Source: an uncultured Azohydromonas sp. (GTDB lineage: Bacteria > Pseudomonadota > Gammaproteobacteria > Burkholderiales > Burkholderiaceae_C). From it: a stretch of 8,633 nucleotides of DNA. The notes beneath the pieces are model-generated. The model was not told the DNA's origin, did not search any database, and was given only the letters and a program-made list of their open reading frames with translations. The position numbers and the translations under genes are program-made. The number at the start of each line of letters is the position of its first letter. Position 1 is the stretch's first letter. Positions 1-6,008 of the stretch are shown piece by piece. The stretch spans positions 1 through 8,633 of the forward strand of contig NZ_CALAOH010000159.1 in assembly GCF_937926365.1 (NCBI RefSeq). The letters are read 5' to 3'.

Positions 1-103
1 AGCGCAGCACCACGTTGCCGAACACCAGCACCACCATGATGGCCAGCGCCAAGGCAATCAGCGCGTCGAGCAGGCGGCAGTACGCATTGAGAAATTTGTT
101 CAT
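1..103 (-). CDS. dctQ: TRAP transporter small permease DctQ, N-terminal part (truncated by window edge)
   Basis: Only the first 34 codons are inside the window. The peptide begins MNKFLNAYCRLLDAL and continues as a hydrophobic helix (about residues 12-32) ending in the string VFGNVVLR. A short polar start followed by a first membrane helix ending in a GN-V-LR-type motif is typical of the small four-helix subunit (DctQ) of TRAP transporters, which partners the large permease DctM and takes substrate from a DctP receptor. The start at 103 is supported by AGGAGA at 111-116, seven bases upstream of the ATG. The dctP gene lies upstream on the same strand, which fits the family, but 283 bp with operator-like palindromes separate them. 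The identification rests on a short fragment plus context; another single-helix-start membrane protein cannot be fully excluded. Confidence 0.75.
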   Translation of the reverse strand, partial: MNKFLNAYCRLLDALIALALAIMVVLVFGNVVLR

Positions 104-183
104 TGAGGGGTCTCCTGGCTGTAGTCAGCGCGCAAGGGAGCGGATCGGGAGCGCAGTGCGGGTGTGCCCCGGCAAAGTGAGTT

Positions 184-199
184 CGGACAGCGCTGTCCG
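184..199. repeat. Perfect 16-bp palindrome in the dctQ leader
   Basis: CGGACAGCGCTGTCCG reads the same on both strands with no spacer. It lies about 80 nt upstream of the dctQ start codon and downstream (in the dctQ direction) of two LacI-type palindromes. It could be an additional protein-binding site or a leader hairpin. Its sequence is unrelated to the other two sites, so a second regulator or an RNA role is as likely as the same repressor. Confidence 0.5.
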
Positions 200-225
200 G
201 CGCGTCTTCAAGGCCGCATAAAATC

Positions 226-237
226 GAAACCGGTTTC
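226..237. promoter_or_regulatory. LacI-family-type operator, copy 1
   Basis: GAAACCGGTTTC is a perfect 12-bp palindrome with a central CCGG flanked by A/T arms, the architecture usual for LacI/GalR-family operators. An identical copy lies at 250-261, with centres 24 bp apart. Both are in the gap upstream of dctQ. No LacI-family gene is inside the window, so the regulator would be encoded elsewhere. I found no convincing -35/-10 pair nearby, so whether the site represses or activates cannot be said. Confidence 0.6.
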
Positions 238-249
238 CGAGAGTTTACA

Positions 250-261
250 GAAACCGGTTTC
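250..261. promoter_or_regulatory. LacI-family-type operator, copy 2
   Basis: This is a second exact copy of GAAACCGGTTTC. Two identical 12-bp perfect palindromes 24 bp apart in an A/T-richer island of a very GC-rich window are unlikely to be accidental. The spacing is about 2.3 helical turns, so two bound dimers would not lie on exactly the same face of the helix. Confidence 0.6.
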
Positions 262-290
262 TTAGGCATTCGTACTAACCCGGACGCAGT

Positions 291-313
291 GCAAAGAGCA
301 TCGAAGCCGATGC
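291..313 (-). terminator. Possible weak intrinsic terminator after dctP
   Basis: Read on the minus strand, GCATCG-GCTT-CGATGC forms a perfect 6-bp stem with a 4-nt loop (298-313), followed by TCTTTGC. The U-run is short and interrupted, so termination would be partial at best. It lies 74 bp past the dctP stop, before the palindromes upstream of dctQ. A second GC-only hairpin (CCGGCGC/GCGCCGG, 348-367) lies between it and the dctP stop but has no U-run. Confidence 0.35.
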
Positions 314-386
314 CGCGCGCCGTTCAAGCCGGATGACCGTTGCGGTTCCGGCGCGAGGCGGCGCCGGGCCGGCGGGATGGGTGCTC

Positions 387-1433
387 TTACTTCGCCGCGG
401 TGGTGGCGGCGCGGGCCTTGGCGATCTCGTTCTGGAATTCGTTCACCAGCGCCGGGTCCAGGCTCTTGACGTAGCTCTGTGCCACCGGCTTGAGCTTGTC
501 GCGCAGACGGTCGCGCTCCGCGGCGCTGAGCTCGTTCACGGCCATGCCCTTGCTGCCGAAGCTCTTGAGCGCCGCGGCCTCGGCCTCGCGGTTGATCTTG
601 CGCTGGTAGGCCGTGGCTTCGCGGGCCGCCTCCGTCAGGATCTTCTGCTCGTCGGCGCTGAGCTTGTCCCAGGTCCTCTTGCTGAACAGCACGATCAGCG
701 GGTCGTAGACGATGCGCGTGAGCGACAGGTACTTCTGCACCTCGTCGAAGCGGCCGGTCTCGATGGTGGGCAGCGGGTTGTCCTGGCCGTCCACGGCCTT
801 GCTCTCCAGCGCCGAATACAGCTCCGTGAAGGCCAGCGGCACCGGGTTGGCGCCCAGCGTGTTGTAGATGTCCAAGAAGATGGGGATCTGGATCGAGCGC
901 ATCTTCAGCCCCTGCAGGTCCTCCCACTTGGTGATCGGGCGCTTGCTGTTGGTGATGGAGCGGAAGCCGTTCTCCCAGTAGGCCAGGCCCACCAGGCCCT
1001 TTTCGGGCAGCTTGTCCAGCAGCTTGCGGCCGAAGGGGCCGTCCACCACCTGGTCGGCCTCGCGCGCGTCGTTGAAGGCCATGGGCAGGTAGAAGATGCC
1101 GAAGTCCTTGTTCATGGTGGACAGCAGGCCCGGGCTGACGAAGGTGGCGTCCACCATGCCGCCCTGCAGCGAGGAGATGACCTGCGCGTCGCCGCCCAGC
1201 GTGCCGCCGGCGAAGAGCTTGGCTTTCATCTTGCCGCCGCTCTTGGCCACCACCAGCTCGGCGAACTTCTGCCCGCCCTTGCTGAACGGATGGTCCGCGC
1301 TTTGCGCCGAGGCGAACTTGAATGAGCGCTCCTTGAGGTCCGCCGCGTGGGCGACGGTGGAGGACAGCAGCGCGGCGGCCGCGAAAGCGCCGGACAGCGC
1401 GGTGGCGAGAAGGTTGCGACGGATGCGGTTCAT
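387..1433 (-). CDS. dctP: TRAP transporter periplasmic solute-binding receptor, DctP family
   Basis: This 348-residue protein is the usual size for the extracytoplasmic receptor of a TRAP transporter, which captures an organic or sugar acid and hands it to the DctQM permease for sodium-driven import. Residues 1-30 are a Sec signal peptide (MNRIRRNLL, a hydrophobic core, then AHA before AD at 30/31). Family hallmarks are WENGFRSITNSKRPI at 153-167 with the conserved Arg158, KMRS at 178-180 with Arg179 (the carboxylate-binding arginine of the family), and VDGQDNPL at 214-221. A good ribosome site (GGAG, complement at 1441-1444) lies seven bases before the ATG. It starts 36 bp after the dehydratase stop, so the two are very probably co-transcribed. 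The dehydratase next door suggests a hexuronate- or hexarate-like ligand, but the ligand cannot be read from sequence alone. Confidence 0.93.
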   Translation of the reverse strand: MNRIRRNLLATALSGAFAAAALLSSTVAHAADLKERSFKFASAQSADHPFSKGGQKFAELVVAKSGGKMKAKLFAGGTLGGDAQVISSLQGGMVDATFVSPGLLSTMNKDFGIFYLPMAFNDAREADQVVDGPFGRKLLDKLPEKGLVGLAYWENGFRSITNSKRPITKWEDLQGLKMRSIQIPIFLDIYNTLGANPVPLAFTELYSALESKAVDGQDNPLPTIETGRFDEVQKYLSLTRIVYDPLIVLFSKRTWDKLSADEQKILTEAAREATAYQRKINREAEAAALKSFGSKGMAVNELSAAERDRLRDKLKPVAQSYVKSLDPALVNEFQNEIAKARAATTAAK

Positions 1434-1469
1434 GTCTTGTCTCCGTAAGTGGTCAGGGGTGATGCAGGT

Positions 1470-3005
1470 TCAGGTGATGGCACCGAGCTGCCAGGGCACG
1501 AACTCGTTCTGCCCGTAGCCGTGGATCTCGCTGCGGGTGCGCTCGCCGGAAGCGACGCGCAGCAGCAGCTCGAAAATGCGTTCGCCGGCGGCCTCGATGC
1601 TTTCCAGCCCTTCGGCGATGCCGCCGCAGTCGATGTCCATGTCGTCCTGCTGCCGGCGCCACAGTGCCGAGTTGGTGGCCAGCTTCAGCGAGGGCGCGGG
1701 CGCGCAGCCGTAGGCCGAGCCGCGGCCGGTGGTGAAGCAGATCAGGTTGGCGCCGCCGGCCACCTGGCCGGTGGCGGAAACCGGGTCGTAGCCGGGCGTG
1801 TCCATGAACACCAGCCCCTTGGCGCGCACCGGCTGCGCGTACTCGACCACGTCCACCAGGTTCGTGGTGCCGCCCTTGGCGACCGCGCCCAGCGACTTCT
1901 CCAGGATGGTGGTCAGGCCGCCGGCCTTGTTGCCGGCCGAGGGGTTGTTGTTGAGCTCCGCGCCCATGCGCTCGCAGTGCTGCTCCCACCAGCGGATGCG
2001 CGCCAGCAGCTTGTGCGCGACTTCCTCGTTCACGGCGCGCTGCGTCAGCAGGTGCTCCGCGCCGTAGATCTCCGGCGTCTCCGACAGGATGGCCGTGCCG
2101 CCATGGCGCACCAGCAGGTCCATGGCCGCGCCCAGCGCCGGGTTGGCGGTGATGCCGGAGTAGCCGTCGGAGCCGCCGCACTGCAGGCCCACCGTGAGGT
2201 GGCTCGCGCTCACCGGCCCGCGCCGCACCGCGTTGGCCTGCGGCAGCAGCGCGCGCACCTGCTCGATGCCGTGGGCCACGGCGTTGGCCGTGCCGCCGCT
2301 GTCCTGGATCGTGAAGCCGTGCAGCCGCGCCTGGCTTGACAAGCCTTCCTGCTCCACCAGCTCGGCGATCTGGTTCGTCTCGCAGCCCAAGCCCACCACC
2401 AGCACGGCCGCGAAGTTGGCGTGCCGCGCGTAGCCCGCCAGCGTGCGGCGCAGCACGCGCAGGCCCTCGCCCTGCGCGTCGATGGCGCAGCCGCTGCCGT
2501 GCGTGAGCGCCACCACGCCGTCCACGTTCGGGAAGGCTTCCAGCGCCTCGGGGCGCAGGTCGCGGCGGAAGTGGTCGGCGATGGCGCGCGCCACCGTGGC
2601 CGAGCAGTTCACCGAGGTCAGCACGCCCACGTAGTTGCGCGTGGCCACGCGGCCGTCGGGGCGCACGATGCCTTGGAAGGTGGCCGCGGGCGTGATGGGT
2701 GCGAGCGCGCGGGCCTGCGCGCCGAAGCGGTGCTCGCGCTCGAAGCTGGCCATGCCGAGGTTGTGCACGTGCACGTGCTGGCCGGCACGGATGGGCTGCG
2801 TGGCAATGCCGATGACCTGGCCGTAGCGGCGCACCGGCGCGCCTTCGGCGATGTCGCGCACCGCCAGCTTGTGGCCGGCGGGCACGAGCCCGGACACCGT
2901 GATGCCTTCCTCGGCGACGGACTGGCCCGACAGCAGTTGGCGCCGCGCGATCACGACGTCGTCCTGCGGGTGCAGGCGGATGACGGGAGATAGGTGTTCG
3001 CTCAT
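1470..3005 (-). CDS. UxaA/GarD-family sugar-acid dehydratase (altronate/galactarate dehydratase type)
   Basis: This 511-residue cytoplasmic enzyme has the size and layout of altronate dehydratase (UxaA) and galactarate dehydratase (GarD), which remove water from a C6 sugar acid to give a keto-deoxy acid. An N-terminal SAF domain spans about 8-85 (LHPQDDVVIA, VPAGHKLAVRDI, YGQVIGIA). The catalytic part from about 105 carries TRNYVGVLTSVNC (122-134), HGSGC (169-173), GLGCETNQ (205-212), QCGGSDGYSGITANP (275-289), NPSAGNKAGG (354-363) and FTTGRGSAYG (424-433). From memory, LLTQRAVNEEV (319-329) and MDIDCGGIAEG near 456-466 resemble GarD more than UxaA, whereas HGSGC differs from both. The substrate is therefore open: galactarate, altronate or a related acid. 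Cysteines at 134, 173, 208, 276 and 460 are candidate metal or active-site residues. It lies between its likely regulator and the TRAP receptor. Its ribosome site is weak (GAAG about nine bases upstream). Confidence 0.86.
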   Translation of the reverse strand: MSEHLSPVIRLHPQDDVVIARRQLLSGQSVAEEGITVSGLVPAGHKLAVRDIAEGAPVRRYGQVIGIATQPIRAGQHVHVHNLGMASFEREHRFGAQARALAPITPAATFQGIVRPDGRVATRNYVGVLTSVNCSATVARAIADHFRRDLRPEALEAFPNVDGVVALTHGSGCAIDAQGEGLRVLRRTLAGYARHANFAAVLVVGLGCETNQIAELVEQEGLSSQARLHGFTIQDSGGTANAVAHGIEQVRALLPQANAVRRGPVSASHLTVGLQCGGSDGYSGITANPALGAAMDLLVRHGGTAILSETPEIYGAEHLLTQRAVNEEVAHKLLARIRWWEQHCERMGAELNNNPSAGNKAGGLTTILEKSLGAVAKGGTTNLVDVVEYAQPVRAKGLVFMDTPGYDPVSATGQVAGGANLICFTTGRGSAYGCAPAPSLKLATNSALWRRQQDDMDIDCGGIAEGLESIEAAGERIFELLLRVASGERTRSEIHGYGQNEFVPWQLGAIT

Positions 3006-3024
3006 GTCTTTACTTCAAGAATCC

Positions 3025-3035
3025 TGGTCCGGCGG
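3025..3035. promoter_or_regulatory. Possible GntR (FadR-type) half-conserved operator upstream of the dehydratase
   Basis: TGGTCCGGCGG shares the string TGGTCNGGC with the better palindrome TGGTCAGGCCA at 4004-4014, which lies upstream of the GntR gene. It is 20-30 bp before the dehydratase start codon, where a bound repressor could block transcription or elongation. Its right half is poor (GGCGG instead of GGCCA), so this is only a candidate. Confidence 0.3.
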
Positions 3036-3054
3036 TGCCTCATCGTTTTTCCAC

Positions 3055-3072
3055 GCCTGAATGAAATCAGGC
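3055..3072. repeat. Inverted repeat in the regulator-dehydratase gap
   Basis: GCCTGA at 3055-3060 and TCAGGC at 3067-3072 form a perfect 6-bp dyad around ATGAAA. It is about 50 bp upstream of the dehydratase start. There is no T-run on either side, so it is not an intrinsic terminator; an operator or leader hairpin is possible. The same 180-bp gap also has GTTTCGAAAC (3176-3185), a 10-bp palindrome touching the regulator's stop codon, and a CTGAAT/ATTCAG dyad (3150-3172). Confidence 0.35.
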
Positions 3073-3185
3073 CTGGAATTGATGGCCGGGGTTGGGTACT
3101 GCGGGTTTTTCACAAAGCTCCGCCCGGCCCCGCGGCGCCGTGCCGGGGGCTGAATCAGCGATGGAAATTCAGGGGGTTTCGAAAC

Positions 3186-3926
3186 TCAGCTGTAGGCGGC
3201 GCCCCTCGGGCTGGTTTCAGCATTGGGATTGGCCTGGTCCCAATTGCGTTCGAGCGAGAGTTTCACGTGGTCCAGGTGCCTGTGCATGGCGGCGCGGGCG
3301 GCCTCGGCGTCGCGGCGGACGATGGCGTCCACGATGCCGCGGTGCTCCTCGATCGCCTCGGCGTGGCGCCGCGGGTTGTCGAAGTGTTCGTCGATCTTGC
3401 GGAACATCGAGCTGTACCTGAAGTTCCAGAGCTGCTGCACCACGTGCGCCAGCGCGCCGTTGGCGCAGGCCTCGGCGATGCGCACGTGGAACAGGCAGTC
3501 CGCATCGAGGGCGGTGGAGCGGGCGCTGAACTCCTCTTCCATCATGCCCAGCGTTTCCTCGATGCGGGCGTGGTCCGCCGTCGTGGCATTGCGGGCCGCC
3601 ATGGCAGCCGTTTCGCATTCGATGAGCTGCCGCGCCGCGATCACCTCGAAGGGACCCGGATCGGCGATCAGCGAGGTGTTGGCCAGCATGAGCCGCTTCG
3701 GCGTGACGAACACGCCCATGCCGACGCGGATGTCGATGAGCCCGTCGATCTCCAGGGCGATGAGGGCCTCGCGTACCGAGGCCCGGCTCACGCCCAGCTG
3801 CTGCGCCAGGTCCCGCTCCGAGGGCAGGCGCGCGCCCGGCGCGTACTCGCCCTTGGCGATCAGCTCGGCAAGCTGGTCGGCGATCTGGCGGTACAGGCGC
3901 TGGGTGGTGACGATCTGCAGTGGCAT
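3186..3926 (-). CDS. GntR-family transcriptional regulator, FadR subfamily with FCD domain
   Basis: This 246-residue DNA-binding regulator has a winged helix-turn-helix at about 9-75 (LYRQIADQLAELI, then GARLPSERDLAQQLGVSRAS and VREALIALEIDGLI, the classic GntR signature). An all-helical FCD effector domain follows at about 93-222. Asp143, His147, His195 and His217 fall at the spacing expected of the FCD metal site, so the protein probably binds a metal-coordinated carboxylate. Relatives in this subfamily (UxuR, ExuR, LldR, PdhR) respond to sugar acids or other carboxylates, which fits the neighbouring dehydratase and TRAP receptor. The ATG at 3926 gives the standard N-terminus, although the region before it has no good Shine-Dalgarno sequence. 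It lies 180 bp upstream of the dehydratase on the same strand. A FadR-type palindrome on its likely start site suggests autoregulation. Confidence 0.93.
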   Translation of the reverse strand: MPLQIVTTQRLYRQIADQLAELIAKGEYAPGARLPSERDLAQQLGVSRASVREALIALEIDGLIDIRVGMGVFVTPKRLMLANTSLIADPGPFEVIAARQLIECETAAMAARNATTADHARIEETLGMMEEEFSARSTALDADCLFHVRIAEACANGALAHVVQQLWNFRYSSMFRKIDEHFDNPRRHAEAIEEHRGIVDAIVRRDAEAARAAMHRHLDHVKLSLERNWDQANPNAETSPRGAAYS

Positions 3927-3991
3927 GGGCGTTCAACAGGAAAAACCGGGTAACGGACTGCGCACACCGGCGACGCGCTTGGTTTGGCTCT

Positions 3992-4018
3992 CAGGTGGCC
4001 GAGTGGTCAGGCCACCTG
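3992..4018. promoter_or_regulatory. Candidate operator of the GntR regulator (FadR-type palindrome in a longer dyad)
   Basis: Two dyads overlap here. CAGGTGGCC (3992-4000) and GGCCACCTG (4010-4018) are perfect 9-bp arms around a 9-nt centre. Within this, GTGGTCAGGCCAC (4003-4015) is an almost perfect palindrome with one mismatched symmetric pair, close to the TGGTCNGACCA-type sites bound by FadR-subfamily GntR proteins. It overlaps the predicted transcription start of the regulator gene (near 4015), the expected place for autorepression. Confidence 0.5.
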
Positions 4019-4021
4019 TGA

Positions 4022-4050
4022 ATATTAGGTTCCTATGGATTTCTAGTCAC
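4022..4050 (-). promoter_or_regulatory. Possible sigma-70 promoter of the GntR regulator gene
   Basis: On the minus strand GTGACT (4045-4050) and TAATAT (4022-4027) are separated by 17 bp; each matches four of six consensus bases. The predicted start is near 4015, giving a leader of about 90 nt and placing the start inside the FadR-type palindrome. It lies in the most A/T-rich part of the gap between argG and the regulator. Confidence 0.4.
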
Positions 4051-4131
4051 CAGGGTTAGTACTTAGGCCGGGTGAAGACCCGTCACGGCATGGCGGCCGG
4101 TCCGATGGCGGACATTCGGGCCCGGAAAATG

Positions 4132-4167
4132 AATCGGCCCATGCAGTTCAAGCTGCATGGGCCGATT
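4132..4167 (-). terminator. Strong hairpin terminator of the ppnP-argG operon
   Basis: AATCGGCCCATGCAG and CTGCATGGGCCGATT form a perfect 15-bp stem around a 6-nt loop. On the minus strand the stem is followed by CATTTTCC, on the plus strand by TTCAGG (TTTT counting the last stem bases). It lies 61 bp after the argG stop codon. The stem is strong but the U-run is short in both directions. It may also insulate the GntR locus from read-through out of argG. Confidence 0.8.
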
Positions 4168-4190
4168 TTCAGGAGTGGCTTCCCATTCCA

Positions 4191-4210
4191 CGGGCCGTTT
4201 TGGCGGCCCG
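4191..4210 (-). repeat. Hairpin just past the argG stop codon
   Basis: CGGGCCG and CGGCCCG form a perfect 7-bp stem around a 6-nt loop, 18 bp after the argG stop. No U-run follows on the minus strand. It could be a secondary structure that slows polymerase or protects the 3' end ahead of the main terminator at 4132-4167. Confidence 0.4.
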
Positions 4211-4228
4211 CTTCAGGCAACCCGGGCC

Positions 4229-5551
4229 TTATTCGAGACTGGGCAGCGGCGCATCGCCGCCGGTGCTCAGCAGCCCGGTTCGGCTGTAAATGCCCAGCTT
4301 GTCGCGCGTGTCGGTGATGTCGAGATTGCGCATGGTCAGCTGGCCGATACGGTCACGCGGCGAGAACACCGATTCGCCCTTTTCCATCGTCAGGCGCTCG
4401 GGGTGGTAGGTGAGGTTCGGCGACTCGGTGTTGAGGATCGAGTAGTCGTTGCCGCGGCGCAGTTCCAGCGTGACCTCGCCGGTGACGGCGCGCGCCACCC
4501 AGCGCTGGGCGGTCTCGCGCAGCATGATGGCCTGCGGGTCGAACCAGCGGCCCTGGTAGAGCAGGCGGCCCAGGCGGCGGCCGTTGTCGCGGTACTGCTC
4601 GATGGTGTCCTCGTTGTGGATGCCGGTGACCAGCCGCTCGTAGGCGATGAACAGCAGCGCCAGGCCCGGGGCCTCGTAGATGCCGCGGCTCTTGGCCTCG
4701 ATGATGCGGTTCTCGATCTGGTCGCTCATGCCCAGGCCGTGGCGACCGCCGATGCGGTTGGCTTCCAGGATCAGCTCGACGGGGTTGTCGAAGGTCTGGC
4801 CGTTGAGGGCCACGGGCTGGCCCTCCTCGAAGCGCACGCGCACTTCCTCGGCCTTGACCTGGACCTCGTCCTTCCAGAACGCCACGCCCATGATCGGATT
4901 GACGATCTTGATGCCGGAGTTCAGGTGCTCCAGGTCCTTGGCCTCGTGCGTGGCGCCGAGCATGTTGGAGTCGGTCGAGTAGGCCTTCTCGGCGGACATC
5001 TTGTAGCCGAAGCCCGCGGCCGTCATGAACGCCGACATCTCGGCGCGGCCGCCGAGCTCGTCGATGAAGGTCTGGTCCAGCCAGGGCTTGTAGATGCGCA
5101 GCGCCGGGTTGGTCAGCAGCCCGTAGCGGTAGAAGCGCTCGATGTCGTTGCCCTTGAAGGTGCTGCCGTCGCCCCAGATGTGGACGTCGTCCTCCTTCAT
5201 CGCGGCCACCAGCATCGTGCCGGTGACGGCGCGGCCCAGCGGCGTGGTGTTGAAGTAGGTCACGCCCGCGGTGGAGATGTGGAAGGCGCCGCACTGCAGC
5301 GCGGCGATGCCTTCGTGCGCCAGTTGCAGCCGGCAGTCGATGAGCCGGGCGGCTTCCGCGCCGTACTCCATGGCCTTGCGCGGGATGGCGTCGTAGTCGG
5401 GCTCGTCGGGCTGGCCGAGGTTGGCGGTGTAGGCGTAGGGGACGGCGCCCTTCTTGCGCATCCAGTGCAGCGCGGCGCTGGTGTCCAGGCCGCCGGAGAA
5501 GGCGATGCCGACCTTCTGGCCGACGGGCAGGTTTTCGAGGATGGTGGCCAT
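4229..5551 (-). CDS. argG: Argininosuccinate synthase
   Basis: ArgG joins citrulline and aspartate using ATP to form argininosuccinate, the penultimate step of arginine synthesis, in the cytoplasm. The 440 residues match the longer ArgG type (E. coli about 447). The N-type ATP pyrophosphatase loop AFSGGLDTS is at 17-25. Other conserved stretches are GDGSTFKGND (127-136), the segment MSAEKAYSTDSNMLGATHEA (185-204), and RIGGRHGLGMSDQIENRI (266-283). The start at 5551 gives the expected MATILENLPVGQKVG N-terminus; the frame stays open further upstream only because it runs through the preceding gene in another frame. It begins 14 nt after the ppnP stop codon with only a weak ribosome site (AGCGAG), so translational coupling to ppnP is likely. 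A strong hairpin follows the gene. The protein appears intact. Confidence 0.98.
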   Translation of the reverse strand: MATILENLPVGQKVGIAFSGGLDTSAALHWMRKKGAVPYAYTANLGQPDEPDYDAIPRKAMEYGAEAARLIDCRLQLAHEGIAALQCGAFHISTAGVTYFNTTPLGRAVTGTMLVAAMKEDDVHIWGDGSTFKGNDIERFYRYGLLTNPALRIYKPWLDQTFIDELGGRAEMSAFMTAAGFGYKMSAEKAYSTDSNMLGATHEAKDLEHLNSGIKIVNPIMGVAFWKDEVQVKAEEVRVRFEEGQPVALNGQTFDNPVELILEANRIGGRHGLGMSDQIENRIIEAKSRGIYEAPGLALLFIAYERLVTGIHNEDTIEQYRDNGRRLGRLLYQGRWFDPQAIMLRETAQRWVARAVTGEVTLELRRGNDYSILNTESPNLTYHPERLTMEKGESVFSPRDRIGQLTMRNLDITDTRDKLGIYSRTGLLSTGGDAPLPSLE

Positions 5552-5565
5552 GCTGGGTGCTCGCT

Positions 5566-5883
5566 TCAGGCGAAGTGGCAGATGTAGTGGTAGGGCTCCG
5601 TCACGCGGATCTCGAAGCTGGAGTTCGCCGGGATGCTGAACTGCTCGCCGGCGCCGGAGCGGCGCCATTCGTCGCTGCCCGCGAGCTTGTACTCGCAGAA
5701 GCCCGCCACGCACTCCATCACCTCGGCCGCGCCGGTGTTGAAGGTCAGTGTCGCGGGCAGGATCACGCCCACGGACTTCTTCGTGCCGTCGGCCAGCGTG
5801 ATGCCGTGGCTCACGCACTTGCCGTCGAAATAGACGTTGGCGCGGGTGGCGACGGTCACGCCGTCGAACTTCTCGGTGCTCAT
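5566..5883 (-). CDS. ppnP: Pyrimidine/purine nucleoside phosphorylase PpnP (DUF1255, YaiE-like)
   Basis: This 105-residue single-domain cupin belongs to the PpnP (formerly YaiE/DUF1255) family, which splits several purine and pyrimidine nucleosides with phosphate into base and ribose-1-phosphate. The family pattern is clear: ANVYFDGKCVSHGITLADG (15-33), KKSVGVILPATLTFNTGAAE (35-54), EWRRSGAGEQFSIPANSSFE (72-91) and the terminal EPYHYICHF. No signal peptide or membrane segment is present, so it is cytoplasmic. The ATG at 5883 gives the family's usual N-terminus, but the bases before it (CCCCATCACCTT) contain no Shine-Dalgarno sequence. A TAAGAT hexamer at 5916-5921 would give a leader of about 25 nt, but no matching -35 was found. 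It heads a two-gene unit with argG, 14 nt downstream. Confidence 0.93.
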   Translation of the reverse strand: MSTEKFDGVTVATRANVYFDGKCVSHGITLADGTKKSVGVILPATLTFNTGAAEVMECVAGFCEYKLAGSDEWRRSGAGEQFSIPANSSFEIRVTEPYHYICHFA

Positions 5884-5950
5884 AAGGTGATGGGGCTGGG
5901 AGCGTAAAGGGCGAAATCTTACTGACCCTGCGCAGCCCACCCCTTCCGCC

Positions 5951-5974
5951 CGTGCCGGCATGCAGCCCGGCACG
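5951..5974 (-). terminator. Hairpin between the sulfatase and ppnP, possible terminator without U-run
   Basis: CGTGCCGG (5951-5958) and CCGGCACG (5967-5974) form a perfect 8-bp stem around an 8-nt loop, 34 bp past the sulfatase stop. On the minus strand it is followed by GGCGGAAGG, not a U-run, so it is not a classic intrinsic terminator. It is the only strong dyad in the 125-bp gap and may mark the end of the receptor-sulfatase transcript. Confidence 0.35.
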
Positions 5975-6008
5975 CCCGCATCCGCCTTGCAGCGCCGGCC
6001 AGCGGGCC

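Noticed and set aside
333..2339. Long plus-strand frames opposite dctP and the dehydratase (333-1325 and 1449-2339)
   Set aside because: They are antisense shadows in GC-rich DNA with low-complexity Ala/Gly/Arg/Val/His composition and no family motifs, fully overlapping well-recognised minus-strand genes.
3176..3185. GTTTCGAAAC palindrome next to the regulator stop codon as an operator
   Set aside because: It is short, at a gene end far from any start codon, and has no second copy; mentioned only as part of the gap description.
272..4062. GTACTAACCC at 272-281 and its reverse complement at 4053-4062, both in intergenic regions
   Set aside because: A shared 10-mer in inverted orientation is expected many times by chance in a window this long, and it is not itself palindromic.
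4157..5587. 476-codon plus-strand frame opposite argG
   Set aside because: Antisense shadow: Val/Ala/Gly/His-rich with no motifs, while the minus strand encodes an intact ArgG.
4229..5818. Longer argG starting at 5818
   Set aside because: The extra N-terminus is an out-of-frame reading of ppnP. The real ArgG N-terminus starts at 5551.
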